64,000 nt of DNA. Source: Bos javanicus. Taxonomy: Eukaryota > Chordata > Mammalia > Artiodactyla > Bovidae. The translations under genes were made by a program, and so were the position numbers. Positions 40,163 through 51,867 of this stretch are shown here, one piece after another. Where the stretch lies: the NCBI RefSeq assembly GCF_032452875.1, contig NW_026894299.1, positions 1-64,000 on the forward strand. The letters run 5' to 3'. The notes under the pieces are model-generated. The model ran no database searches and was not told the DNA's origin. It saw only the letters and a list, made by a program, of their open reading frames with translations. Within the stretch, counting starts at the first letter, position 1, and every line of letters starts with the position of its first letter.

Positions 40163-40406
40163 GGGCCTGCTGAGCTGCGTGATTACTGTCTGCTCATCTG
40201 CTTGACAATTGCCAGCTGAGCTGCACGATTCCTGCCTGTCATCTGCTTGACAGTTGTCAGCTGTGCTGCGTAATTACTGCCTGCTCAGCTGCTTGATTAT
40301 TGCCAGCTGAGCAGCATGATTCCTCACACCTGAGTTCCATGATTATTGCCTGCTGACTGTTTGATTCGTGCCTACTCAGCTCTTTGTTTATTGCCTCCAG
40401 AGGCAC
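40163..40406. repeat. D block 24 (AGGGCC type, CACACC)
   Basis: 244 bp combining features of both classes: AGGGCC, ACTGTC, GACAGTTGTCAGC, GTAATTACTGCC, CACACCTG, GTTTGATTCG. It looks like a recombinant or an intermediate. Confidence 0.94.
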
Positions 40407-41284
40407 ATGATCAGTGTATGATAGCAAACATGATCAGCGCATGATCAGTCACATGATCAGCGCCATTAAGTCACGTGATCACTACATGATAGTCATGTGA
40501 TCAGTCCATGCTCAGTCACGGTATCAGTGCATGATCAGCCACGTGATCAGTGCATGATCAGTCACGTGATCAGTGCATGATATAGACGTGATCAGTGCAT
40601 GATCAGTCACGTGATCAGTGCATGATAGCCACGTGATCAGTGCATGATCAGTCACGTGATGGGTGCATGATCATTCACGTGACCAGTACATGGTAGCTAC
40701 ATGATCATTGCATGTGACAAGTACATGGTAGCTGCGTGATCAGTGCATGATCAGCCACGTGATCAGTGCATGATCAGCCACGTGATCAGTGCATGATAGC
40801 CACGTGATCAGTGCATGATCAGTCACGTGATCAGTGCATGATCAGTCACGTGATCAGTGCATGATCAGCCACGTGATCAGTGCATGATCAGTCACGTGAT
40901 CAGTGCATGATCAGTCACGTGATCAGTGCATGGTAGCTACGTGATCATTGCATGATCAGCCACGTGATCAGTGCATGATAGCCACGTGATCAGTGCATGA
41001 TCAGCCACGTGATCAGTGCATGATCAGTCACGTGATCAGTGCATGATCAGTCACGTGATCAGTGCATGATCAGCCACGTGATCAGTGCATGAGTCATGTA
41101 GTCAGTGCATGATAGCCCGTGATCAGTGCATGATCAGTCCGTGATCAGTGCATGATCAGCCACGTGATCAGTGCATGATAGCCACGTGATCAGTGCATGA
41201 TCAGTCACGTGATCAGTGCATGATCAGTCACGTGATCAGTGTGTGATCAGCCACGTGATCAGTGCATGCTCAGTCACGTGATCA
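40407..41284. repeat. Short consensus-like array D24-D25
   Basis: 878 bp. It contains an irregular junction near 40,681-40,735, where GTACATGGTAGCT occurs twice 36 bp apart, with CATGTGACAAG between. Indels lie at 41,090-41,145 (GAGTCATGTAGTC, AGCCCGTG, GTCCGTG). Confidence 0.9.
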
Positions 41285-41524
41285 GTGCCTGCTGAGCTGC
41301 GTGATTACTGTCTGCTCATCTGCTTGACAATTGCCAGCTGAGCTGCACGATTCCTGCCTGTCATCTGCTTGACAATTGCCACCTGTGCTGCGTAATTCCT
41401 GCCTGCTCATCTGCTTGATTATTGCCAGCTGAGCAGCATGATTTCTCAGAGCTGAGTTCCATGATTATTGCATGCTGACTGATTCCTGCCTACTCAGCTC
41501 TATGTTCATTGCCTCCAGAGGCAC
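41285..41524. repeat. D block 25 (third subtype)
   Basis: 240 bp, starting GTGCCTGCTGAG. It is distinguished by AATTGCCACCTG, CTGCTCATCTGCTTG, GATTTCTCAG, CTGACTGATTCCTGCC (4 bp shorter), TATGTTCATTGCC and the flank ATGACACCAAACATG. The downstream flank has GTGCATGATAAGCC, not GCGCCATTAAG. Its only close relative here is D31. Confidence 0.95.
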
Positions 41525-42441
41525 ATGATCAGTGTATGACACCAAACATGATCAGTGCATGATCAGTCACATGATCAGTGCATGATAAGCCACGTGATCA
41601 GTGCATGATCAGTCACGTGATCAGTGCATGATCAGTCACGTGATCAGTGCATGATAGCCACGTGATCAGTGCATGATCAGCCACGTGATCAGTGCATGAT
41701 CAGTCACGTGATCAGTGCATGATCAGCCACGTGATCAGTGCATGATAGCCACGTGATCAGTGCATGATCAGCCACGTGATCAGTGCATGATCAGCCACGT
41801 GATCAGTGCATGATGAGCCACGTGATCAGTGCATGATCAATTACGTGATCAGTGCATGATCAGTCACGTGACCAGTACATGGTTGCTACGTGATCGTTGC
41901 ATGATCAGCCACGTGAGCAGTGCATGATAGCCACGTGATCAGTGCATGATCAGTCACGTGATCAGTACATGATCAGTCACGTGAACAGTGCATGATCATT
42001 TACGTGATCTGTGCATGATCAGTCACGTGACCAGTATATGGTAGCTACGTGATCATTCCATGACGAGCCACGTGAGCAGTGCATGATAGCCACGTGATGT
42101 GTGCATGATGAGTTACGTGATCAGAGTATGATCAGCCACGTGATCAGTGCATGAGTGCCACGTGATCAGTGCATGATATGTCACGTGACAGGTGTGTGAT
42201 CAGCCACGTGAACAGTGCATGTTCAGCCACGTGATCAGTGCATGATAGCCACGTGATCAGTGCATGATCAGTTACGTGAGCAGTGTATGATCAGCCACGT
42301 GATCAGTGCATGGTCAGACACGTGAACAGTGTATGATCAGCCACGTGATCAGTGCATGATATCCAAGTGATCAGTGCATGATCATCACGTGATCAGTGTA
42401 TGATCAGCCACGTGAACAGTGCCTGCTCAGTCACGTGATCA
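41525..42441. repeat. Monomer array D25-D26
   Basis: 917 bp: about 340 bp of consensus monomers followed by the 572 bp variant segment. Confidence 0.92.
41870..42441. repeat. 572 bp variant segment, copy 4
   Basis: Same length and order as copies 1 and 3, with a few consensus reversions (GCTACGTG, GTGATCAGAGTATG). Confidence 0.92.
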
Positions 42442-42639
42442 GGGCCTGCTGAGCTGCGTGATTACTGTCTGCTCATCTGCTTGACAATTGCCAGCTGTGC
42501 TGCGTAATTCCTGCCTGCTCAGCTGCTTGATTATTGCCAGCTGAGCAGCATGATTCCTCACACTGAGTTCCATGATTATTGCCTGCTGACTGTTTGATTC
42601 GTGCCTACTCAGCTCTTTGTTTATTGCCTCCAGAGGCAC
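42442..42639. repeat. D block 26 (two-monomer deletion)
   Basis: 198 bp. Exactly 45 bp (two units) is missing between two occurrences of CTTGACAATTGCCAGCT, which are fused into one; this is typical of slippage or unequal exchange. A further 1 bp is lost in CACACTGAG. The deletion and indel keep a 73-codon minus frame open. Confidence 0.95.
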
Positions 42640-43875
42640 ATGATCAGTGTATGATAGCAAACATGATCAGCGCATGATCAGTCACATGATCAGCGCCATT
42701 AAGTCACGTGATCACTACATGATAGTCATGTGATCAGTCCATGCTCAGTCACGGTATCAGTGCATGATCAGCCACGTGATCAGTGCATGATCAGCCACGT
42801 GATCAGTGCATGATCAGCCACGTGATCAGTGCATGATCAGTCACGTGATCAGTGCATGATCAGGCACGTGATCAGTGCATGATCAGCCACGTGATCAGTG
42901 CATGATAGCCACGTGATCAGTGCATGATCAGTCACCTGATGGGTGTATGATCAGTCACGTGACCAGTACATGGTAGCTACATGATCATTGCATGATCAGC
43001 CACGTGAGTAGTGCATGATAGCCACGTGATCAGTGCATGATCAGTCACGTGATCAGTGCATGATCAGTCACGTGATCAGTGCATGATCAGCCACGTGATC
43101 AGTGCATGATCAGCCACGTGATCAGTGCATGATCAATTACGTGATCAGTGCATGATCAGTCACGTGATCAGTGCATGATAGCCACGTGATCAGTGCATGA
43201 TCAGCCACGTGATCAGTGCATGATAGCCACGTGATCAGTGCATGATCAGTCACGTGATCAGTGCATGATCAGTCACGTGATCAGTGCATGATCAGTCACG
43301 TGATCAGTGCATGATCAATTACGTGATCAGTGCATGATCAGTCACGTGACCAGTACATGGTAGCTACGTGATCATTGCATGATCAGCCACGTGAGCAGTG
43401 CATGATAGCCACGTGATCAGTGCATGATCAGTCACGTGATCAGTGCATGATCATCCGGGTGATCAGTGCATGATCAGTCACGTGATCAGTGCATGATATA
43501 GACGTGATCAGTGCATGATCAGTCACGTGATCAGTGCATGATCAGCCACGTGATCAGTGCACGATAGCCAGTGAATGAGTGCATGATAGCCAGATGATCA
43601 GTGCATGATCAGTCACGTGATCAGTGTATGATCAGCCACGTGATCAGTGCATGATCAGCCACGTGATCAGTGCATGATCAGCCACGTGATCAGTGCATGA
43701 TCAGTTACGTGAGCAGTGTATGATCAGCCACGTGATCAGTGCATGGTCAGACACGTGAACAGTGTATGATCAGCCACGTGATCAGTGCATGATAGCCACG
43801 TGATCAGTGCATGATCAGTTACGTGATCAGTGCATGATCAGCCACGTGAACAGTGCATGCTCAGTCACGTGATCT
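42640..43875. repeat. Monomer array D26-D27
   Basis: 1,236 bp. The HOR order is recognisable (CCTGATGGGTG, GAGTAGTGC, ATCAATTACG, CATCCGGG, CACGATAGCCAGTGAATGAG), with most variants in the consensus state. Confidence 0.91.
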
Positions 43876-44119
43876 GGGCCTGCTGAGCTGCGTGATTACT
43901 GTCTGCTCATCTGCTTGACAATTGCCAGCTGAGCTGCACGATTCCTGCCTGTCATCTGCTTGACAATTATCAGCTGTGCTGCGTAATTCCTGCCTGCTCA
44001 GCTGCTTGATTATTGCCAGCTGAGCAGCATGATTCCTCACAGCTGAGTTCCATGATTATTGCCTGCTGACTGTTTGATTCGTGCCTACTCAGCTCTTTGT
44101 TTATTGCCTCCAGAGGCAC
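43876..44119. repeat. D block 27 (TGGGCC, ACTGTC)
   Basis: 244 bp: TGGGCC start but ACTGTC, with AATTATCAGC and CACAGCTG. Confidence 0.95.
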
Positions 44120-45169
44120 ATGATCAGTGTATGATAGCAAACATGATCAGCGCATGATCAGTCACATGATCAGCGCCATTAAGTCACGTGATCACTACAT
44201 GATAGTCATGTGATCAGTCCATGCTCAGTCACGGTATCAGTGCATGATCAGCCACGTGATCAGTGCATGATCAGCCACGTGATCAGTTCATGATAGCCAT
44301 GTGATCAGTGCATGATTTGTCACGTGATCAGTGCATGACCAGGCAGGTGATCAGTGCATGATCAGCCACGTGATCAGTGCATGATAGCCACGTGATCAGT
44401 GCATGATCAGTCACCTGATGGGTGTATGATCAGTCACGTGACCAGTACATGGTAGCTACATGATCATTGCATGATCAGCCACGTGAGTAGTGCATGATAG
44501 CCACGTGATCAGTGCATGATCAGTCACGTGATCAGTGCATGATCACTCACGTGAACAGTGCATGATAAGTCACGTGATCAGTGCATGATCAATTACGTGA
44601 TCAGTGCATGATCAGTCACGTGACCAGTACATGGTAGCTACGTGATCAGTGCATGATCAGCCACGTGATCAGTGCATGATAGCCACGTGATCAGTGCATG
44701 ATCAGTCACATGATCAGTGTATGATCATCCGGGTGATCAGTGCATGATCAGTCATGTGATCAGTGCATGATATAGACGTGATCAGTGCATGATCAGTCAC
44801 GTGATCAGTGCATGATCAGCCACGTGATCAGTGCATGATAGCCAGTTAATGAGTGCATGATAGCCAGTGATCAGTGCATGATCAGTCACGTGATCAGTGC
44901 ATGATCAGCCACGTGATCAGTGCATGATAGCCACGTGATCAGTGCATGATCAGCCACGTGATCAGTGCATGATCAGTCACGTGATCAGTGCATGATCAGC
45001 CACGTGATCAGTGCATGATAGCCACGTGATCAGTGCATGATCAGTTACGTGATCAGTGTATGATCAGCCACGTGATCAGTGCATGATAGCCACGTGATCA
45101 GTGCATGATCAGTCACGTGATCAGTGTATGATCAGCCACGTGAACAGTGCATGCTCAGTCACGTGATCT
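44120..45169. repeat. Monomer array D27-D28
   Basis: 1,050 bp. The HOR order is retained with partial consensus reversion (CACGTGAACAG for CACGTTAACAG). ATAGCCAGTTAATGAG is still present. Confidence 0.91.
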
Positions 45170-45413
45170 GGGCCTGCTGAGCTGCGTGATTACCGTCTGC
45201 TCATCTGCTTGACAATTGCCAGCTGAGCTGCACGATTCCTGCCTGTCATCTGCTTGACAATTATCAGCTGTGCTGCGTAATTCCTGCCTGCTCAGCTGCT
45301 TGATTATTGCCAGCTGAGCAGCATGATTCCTCACACCTGAGTTCCATGATTATTGCCTGCTGACTGTTTGATTCGTGCCTACTCAGCTCTTTGTTTATTG
45401 CCTCCAGAGGCAC
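45170..45413. repeat. D block 28 (TGGGCC type)
   Basis: 244 bp with the D2 signature (ACCGTC, AATTATCAGC, CACACCTG). It is one of few ACCGTC copies right of 37 kb, together with D35. Confidence 0.95.
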
Positions 45414-48051
45414 ATGATCAGTGTATGATAGCAAACATGATCAGCGCATGATCAGTCACATGATCAGCGCCATTAAGTCACGTGATCACTACATGATAGT
45501 CATGTGATCAGTCCATGCTCAGTCACGGTATCAGTGCATGATCAGCCACGTGATCAGTGCATGATCTGTCACATGATCAGTGTATGATCATCCACGTGAA
45601 CAGTGCATGGGCAGTCATGTGATCAGTGCATGATATAGACGTGATCAGTGCATGATCAGTCACCTGATCAGTGTATGATCATTCACGTGACCAGTACATG
45701 GTAGCTACATGATCATTGCATGATCAGCCACGTGAGTAGTGCATGATAGCCACGTGATCAGTGCATGATCAGTCACGTGATCAGTGCATGATCAGTCACG
45801 TGATCAGTGCATGATCAGCCACGTGATCAGTGCATGATCAGCCACGTGATCAGTGCATGATAGCCACGTGATCAGTGCATGATCAGTCACGTGATCAGTG
45901 CATGATCAGTCACGTGATCAGTGCATGATCAGCCACGTGATCAGTGCATGATAGCCACGTGATCAGTGCATGATCAGTCACGTGATCAGTGTATGATCAG
46001 TCACGTGACCAGTACATGGTAGCTACATGATCAGTGCATGATCAGCCACGTGATCAGTGCATGATAGCCACGTGATCAGTGCATGATCAGTCACGTGATC
46101 AGTGCATGATCAGTCACGTGATCAGTGCATGATCAGTCACGTGATCAGTGCATGATCAGCCACGTGATCAGTGCATGATAGCCACGTGATCAGTGCATGA
46201 TCAGTCACGTGATCAGTGCATGATCAGCCACGTGATCAGTGCATGATCAGCCACGTGATCAGTGCATGATCAATCACGTGATCAGTGCATGATCAGTCAC
46301 GTGATCAGTGCATGATAGCTACGTGATCAGTGCATGATCAGCCACGTGATCAGTGCATGATAGCCACGTGATCAGTGCATGATCAGTCACGTGATCAGTG
46401 CATGATCAGTCACGTGATCAGTGCATGATCAGTCACGTGATCAGTGCATGATCAGTTACGTGATCAGTGCATGATCAGTCACGTGATCAGTGCATGATAG
46501 CTACGTGATCAGTGCATGATCAGCCACGTGATCAGTGCATGATAGCCACGTGATCAGTGCATGATCAGCCACGTGATCAGTGCATGATCAGTCACGTGAT
46601 CAGTGCATGATCAGCCACGTGATCAGTGCATGATCAGACACGTGATCAGTGCATGATCAGCCACGTGATCAGTGCATGATAGCCACGTGATCAGTGCATG
46701 ATCAGTCACGTGATCAGTGCATGATCAGTCACGTGATCAGTGCATGGTAGCTACGTGATCAGTGCATGATCAGCCACGTGATCAGTGCATGATAGCCACG
46801 TGATCAGTGCATGATCAGTCACGTGATCAGTGCATGATCAGTCACGTGATCAGTGCATGATAGCTACGTGATCAGTGCATGATCAGCCACGTGATCAGTG
46901 CATGATAGCCACGTGATCAGTGCATGATAGCCACGTGATCAGTGCATGATAGCCACGTGATCAGTGCATGATCAGTCACGTGATCATGTGTGATCAGCCA
47001 CGTGATCAGTGCATGATCAGCCACGTGATCAGTGCATGATCAGTTACGTGATCAGTGCATGATCAGTCACGTGATCAGTACATGGTAGCTACGTGATCAG
47101 TTGCATGATCAGCCACGTGATCAGTGCATGATAGCCACGTGATCAGTGCATGATCAGTCACGTGATCAGTGCATGATCAGTCACGTGATCAGTGCATGAT
47201 CAGTCACGTGATCAGTGCATGATCAGCCACGTGATCAGTGCATGATCAGTCACGTGATCAGTGCATGATAGCCACGTGATCAGTGCATGATCAGCCACGT
47301 GATCAGTGCATGATAGCCACGTGATCAGTGCATGATAGCCACGTGATCAGTGCATGATCAGTCACGTGATACGTGTGTGATCAGCCACGTGATCAGTGCA
47401 TGATCATCCACGTGATCAGTGCATGATCAGCCACGTGATCAGTGCATGATGCCACGTGATCAGTGCATGATCAGTCACGTGATCAGTGCATGATCAGCCA
47501 CGTGATCAGTGCATGATCAGTCACGTGATCAGTGCATGATCAGTCACGTGATCAGTGCATGATCATTTACGTGATCAGTGCATGATCAGTCACGTGACCA
47601 GTATATGGTAGCTACGTGATCATTCCATGACAGCCACGTGAGCAGTGCATGATAGCCACGTGATCAGTGCATGATCAGTCACGTGATCAGTGTATGATCA
47701 GCCACGTGATCAGTGCATGAGTGCCACGTGATCAGTGCATGATAGTCACGTGACAGTGTGTGATCAGCCACGTGATCAGTGCATGATCAGCCACGTGATC
47801 AGTGCATGATAGCCACGTGATCAGTGCATGATCAGTTACGTGATCAGTGTATGATCAGCCACGTGATCAGTGCATGATCAGCCACGTGATCAGTGCATGA
47901 TCAGCCACGTGATCAGTGCATGATCAGTCACGTGAACAGTGTATGATCAGCCACGTGATCAGTGCATGATATCCAAGTGATCAGTGCATGATCATCACGT
48001 GATCAGTGTATGATCAGCCACGTGAACAGTGCATGCTCAGTCACGTGATCT
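45414..48051. repeat. Long consensus-like array D28-D29
   Basis: 2,638 bp. After the D flank and a short variant stretch, about 45,740-47,590 is near-pure consensus. It ends in an altered form of the 572 bp variant segment. Confidence 0.92.
47596..48051. repeat. Variant segment, eroded copy before D29
   Basis: 456 bp: TATATGGTAGC, CATTCCATGACAGCC, CATGAGTGCCACG, ATATCCAAGTG and ATCATCACG are in order. About 43 bp (two monomers) is added relative to the 413 bp found elsewhere. The GATGTGTGC/GATGAG/AGCAGAGTATG marks have become consensus. Confidence 0.85.
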
Positions 48052-48295
48052 GGGCCTGCTGAGCTGCGTGATTACTGTCTGCTCATCTGCTTGACAATTG
48101 CCAGCTGAGCTGCACGATTCCTGCCTGTCATCTGCTTGACAATTGTCAGCTGTGCTGCGTAATTCCTGCCTGCTCAGCTGCTTGATTATTGCCAGCTGAG
48201 CAGCATGATTCCTCACACCTGAGTTCCATGATTATTGCCTGCTGACTGTTTGATTCGTGCCTACTCAGCTCTTTGTTTATTGCCTCCAGAGGCAC
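48052..48295. repeat. D block 29 (TGGGCC, ACTGTC)
   Basis: 244 bp: AATTGTCAGC, CACACCTG, GTTTGATTCG. Confidence 0.95.
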
Positions 48296-49390
48296 ATGAT
48301 CAGTGTATGATAGCAAACATGATCAGCGCATGATCAGTCACATGATCAGCGCCATTAAGTCACGTGATCACTACATGATAGTCATGTGATCAGTCCATGC
48401 TCAGTCACGGTATCAGTGCATGATCAGCCACGTGATCAGTGCATGATCAGCCAGGTGATCAGTTCATGATAGCTACGTGATCAGTGCATGATTTGTCACG
48501 TGATCAGTGCATGACCAGGCAGGTGATCAGTGCATGATCAGCCACGTGATCAGTGCATGATAGCCACGTGATCAGTGCATGATCAGTCACCTGATGGGTG
48601 TATGATCAGTCACGTGACCAGTACATGGTAGCTACATGATCATTGCATGATCAGCCACGTGAGTAGTGCATGATAGCCACGTGATCAGTGCATGATCAGT
48701 CACGTGATCAGTGCATGATCAGTCACGTGAACAGTGCATGATAAGTCACGTGATCAGTGCATGATCAGCCACGTGATCAGTGCATGATCAGTCACGTGAT
48801 CAGTGCATGGTAGCTACGTGATCAGTGCATGATCAGCCACGTGATCAGTGCATGATAGCCACGTGATCAGTGCATGATCAGTCACATGATCAGTGCATGA
48901 TCATCCACGTGATCAGTGCATGATCAGTCATGTGATCAGTGCATGATATAGACGTGATCAGTGCATGATCAGTCTCGTGATCAGTGCATGATCAGCCACG
49001 TGATCAGTGCATGATAGCCAGTGATCAGTGCATGATAGCCAGTGATCAGTGCATGATCAGTCACGTGATCAGTGCATGATCAGCCACGTGATCAGTGCAT
49101 GATAGCCACTGATCAGTGCATGATCAGCCACGTGATCAGTGCATGATCAGTCACGTGATCAGTGCATGATCAGCCACGTGATCAGTGCATGATCAGCCAC
49201 GTGATCAGTGCATGATCAGTTACGTGATCAGTGTATGATCAGCCACGTGATCAGTGCATGGTCAAACACGTGAACAGTGTATGATCAGCCACGTGATCAG
49301 TGCATGATAGCCACGTGATCAGTGCATGATCAGCCACGTGATCAGTGCATGATCAGCCACGTGATCAGTGCATGCTCAGTCACGTGATAT
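48296..49390. repeat. Monomer array D29-D30
   Basis: 1,095 bp, collinear with the canonical 1,097 bp array but largely consensus. The shortened units AGCCAGTGATC replace CCAGTTAATG and CCAGATG at about 49,015-49,045. Confidence 0.91.
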
Positions 49391-49634
49391 GGGCCTGCTG
49401 AGCTGCGTGATTACTGTCTGCTCATCTGCTTGACAATTGCCAGCTGAGCTGCACGATTCCTGCCTGTCATCTGCTTGACAATTATCAGCTGTGCTGCGTA
49501 ATTCCTGCCTGCTCAGCTGCTTGATTATTGCCAGCTGAGCAGCATGATTCCTCACACCTGAGTTCCATGATTATTGCCTGCTGACTGTTTGATTCGTGCC
49601 TACTCAGCTCTTTGTTTATTGCCTCCAGAGGCAC
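49391..49634. repeat. D block 30 (ATGGGCC, ACTGTC)
   Basis: 244 bp, preceded by CACGTGATATGGG; AATTATCAGC, CACACCTG. Confidence 0.95.
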
Positions 49635-51627
49635 ATGATCAGTGTATGATAGCAAACATGATCAGCGCATGATCAGTCACATGATCAGCGCCATTAAGTC
49701 ACGTGATCACTACATGATAGTCATGTGATCAGTCCATGCTCAGTCACGGTATCAGTGCATGATCAGCCACGTGATCAGTGCATGATCAGTCACATGATCA
49801 GTGTATGATCATCCACGTGATCAGTGCATGGGCAGTCATGTGATCAGTGCATGATATAGACGTGATCAGTGCATGATCAGTCACGTGATCAGTGCATGAT
49901 AGCCACGTGATCAGTGCATGATCAGCCACGTGATAGTGCATGATAGCCACGTGATCAGTGCATGATCAGTCACGTGATCAGTGCATGATCAGTCACGTGA
50001 TCAGTGCATGATCAGGCACGTGATCAGTGCATGATCAGCCAGTGATCAGTGCATGATAGCCACGTGATCAGTGCATGATCAGTCACGTGATCAGTGCATG
50101 ATCAGTCACGTGATCAGTGCATGATCAGCCACGTGATCAGTGCATGATCAGTCACGTGATCAGTATATGTAGCTACGTGATCAGTGCATGACAGCCACGT
50201 GATCAGTGCATGATAGCCACGTGATCAGTGCATGATCAGTCACGTGATCAGTGTATGATCAGCCACGTGATCAGTGCATGATGCCACGTGATCAGTGCAT
50301 GATAGTCACGTGATCAGTGCATGATCAGCCACGTGATCAGTGCATGATCAGCCACGTGATCAGTGCATGATAGCCACGTGATCAGTGCATGATCAGTCAC
50401 GTGATCAGTGCATGATCAGCCACGTGATCAGTGCATGATCAGTCACGTGATCAGTGCATGATCAGCCACGTGATCAGTGCATGATAGCCACGTGATCAGT
50501 GCATGATCATCACGTGATCAGTGCATGATCAGTCACGTGATCAGTGCATGATCAGCCACGTGATCAGTGCATGATCAGCCACGTGATCAGTGCATGATAG
50601 CCACGTGATCAGTGCATGATCAGTCACGTGATCAGTGCATGATCAGCCACGTGATCAGTGCATGATCAGCCACGTGATCAGTGCATGATCAGCCACGTGA
50701 TCAGTGCATGATAGCCATGTCAGTGCATGATCAGTCACGTGATCAGTGCATGATCAGTCACGTGATCAGTGCATGATCAGCCACGTGATCAGTGCATGAT
50801 CAGTCACGTGATCAGTATATGTAGCTACGTGATCAGTGCATGATCAGCCACGTGATCAGTGCATGATAGCCACGTGATCAGTGCATGATAGCCACGTGAT
50901 CAGTGCATGATCAGTCACGTGATCAGTGCATGATCAGCCACGTGATCAGTGCATGATCAGTCACGTGATCAGTATGATCAGCCACGTGATCAGTGCATGA
51001 TAGCCACGTGATCAGTGCATGATCAGTCACGTGATCAGTGCATGATCAGTCACGTGATCAGTGCATGATCAGCCACGTGATCAGTGCATGATCAGCCACG
51101 TGATCAGTGCATGATCAGTTACGTGATCAGTGCATGATCAGTCACGTGATCAGTACATGGTAGCTACGTGATCAGTGCATGATCAGCCACGTGATCAGTG
51201 CATGATAGCCACGTGATCAGTGCATGATCAGCCACGTGATCAGTGCATGATCAGTCACGTGATCAGTGCATGATCAGTCACGTGATCAGTGCATGATCAT
51301 CCACGTGATCAGTGCATGATCAGTCATGTGTCAGTGCATGATAAGCCGTGATCAGTGCATGATCAGTCACGTGATCAGTGCATGATCAGCCACGTGATCA
51401 GTGCATGATAGCCACGTGATCAGTGCATGATCAGTCACGTGATCAGTGCATGATCAGCCACGTGATCAGTGCATGATCAGCCACGTGATCAGTGCATGAC
51501 AATCACGTGATCAGTGCATGATCAGTCACGTGATCAGTGCATGATAGCCACGTGATCAGTGCATGATCATTCACGTGATCAGTGTGTGATCAGCCACGTG
51601 AACAGTGCATGCTCAGTCACGTGATCA
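49635..51627. repeat. Consensus-like array D30-D31
   Basis: 1,993 bp, near-pure consensus from about 49,870. The 1 bp-deleted TATATGTAGCTACG appears twice (about 50,164 and 50,816). Other indels are GATCAGTATGATC (about 50,970), GTCATGTGTCAG and GATAAGCCGTG (about 51,325-51,350). Confidence 0.9.
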
Positions 51628-51867
51628 GGGCCTGCTGAGCTGCGTGATTACTGTCTGCTCATCTGCTTGACAATTGCCAGCTGAGCTGCACGATTCCTGC
51701 CTGTCATCTGCTTGACAATTGCCACCTGTGCTGCATAATTCCTGCCTGCTCAGCTACTTGATTATTGCCAGCTGAGCAGCATGATTTCTCACAGCTGAGT
51801 TCCATGATTATTGCCTGCTGACTGATTCCTGCCTACTCAGCTCTTTGTTCATTGCCTCCAGAGGCAC
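51628..51867. repeat. D block 31 (third subtype)
   Basis: 240 bp, sister of D25: AATTGCCACCTG, GATTTCTCACAG, CTGACTGATTCCTGCC, TTTGTTCATTGCC, flank ATACCAAACATG and GATAAGCC. It differs in GCATAATTCC and CAGCTACTTG. Confidence 0.95.

Noticed and set aside
41285..41524. D25 as a broken gene or tRNA-like element
   Set aside because: Its differences from other D blocks are point changes and a 4 bp deletion in repeat units; no cloverleaf or conserved RNA-gene boxes can be traced.
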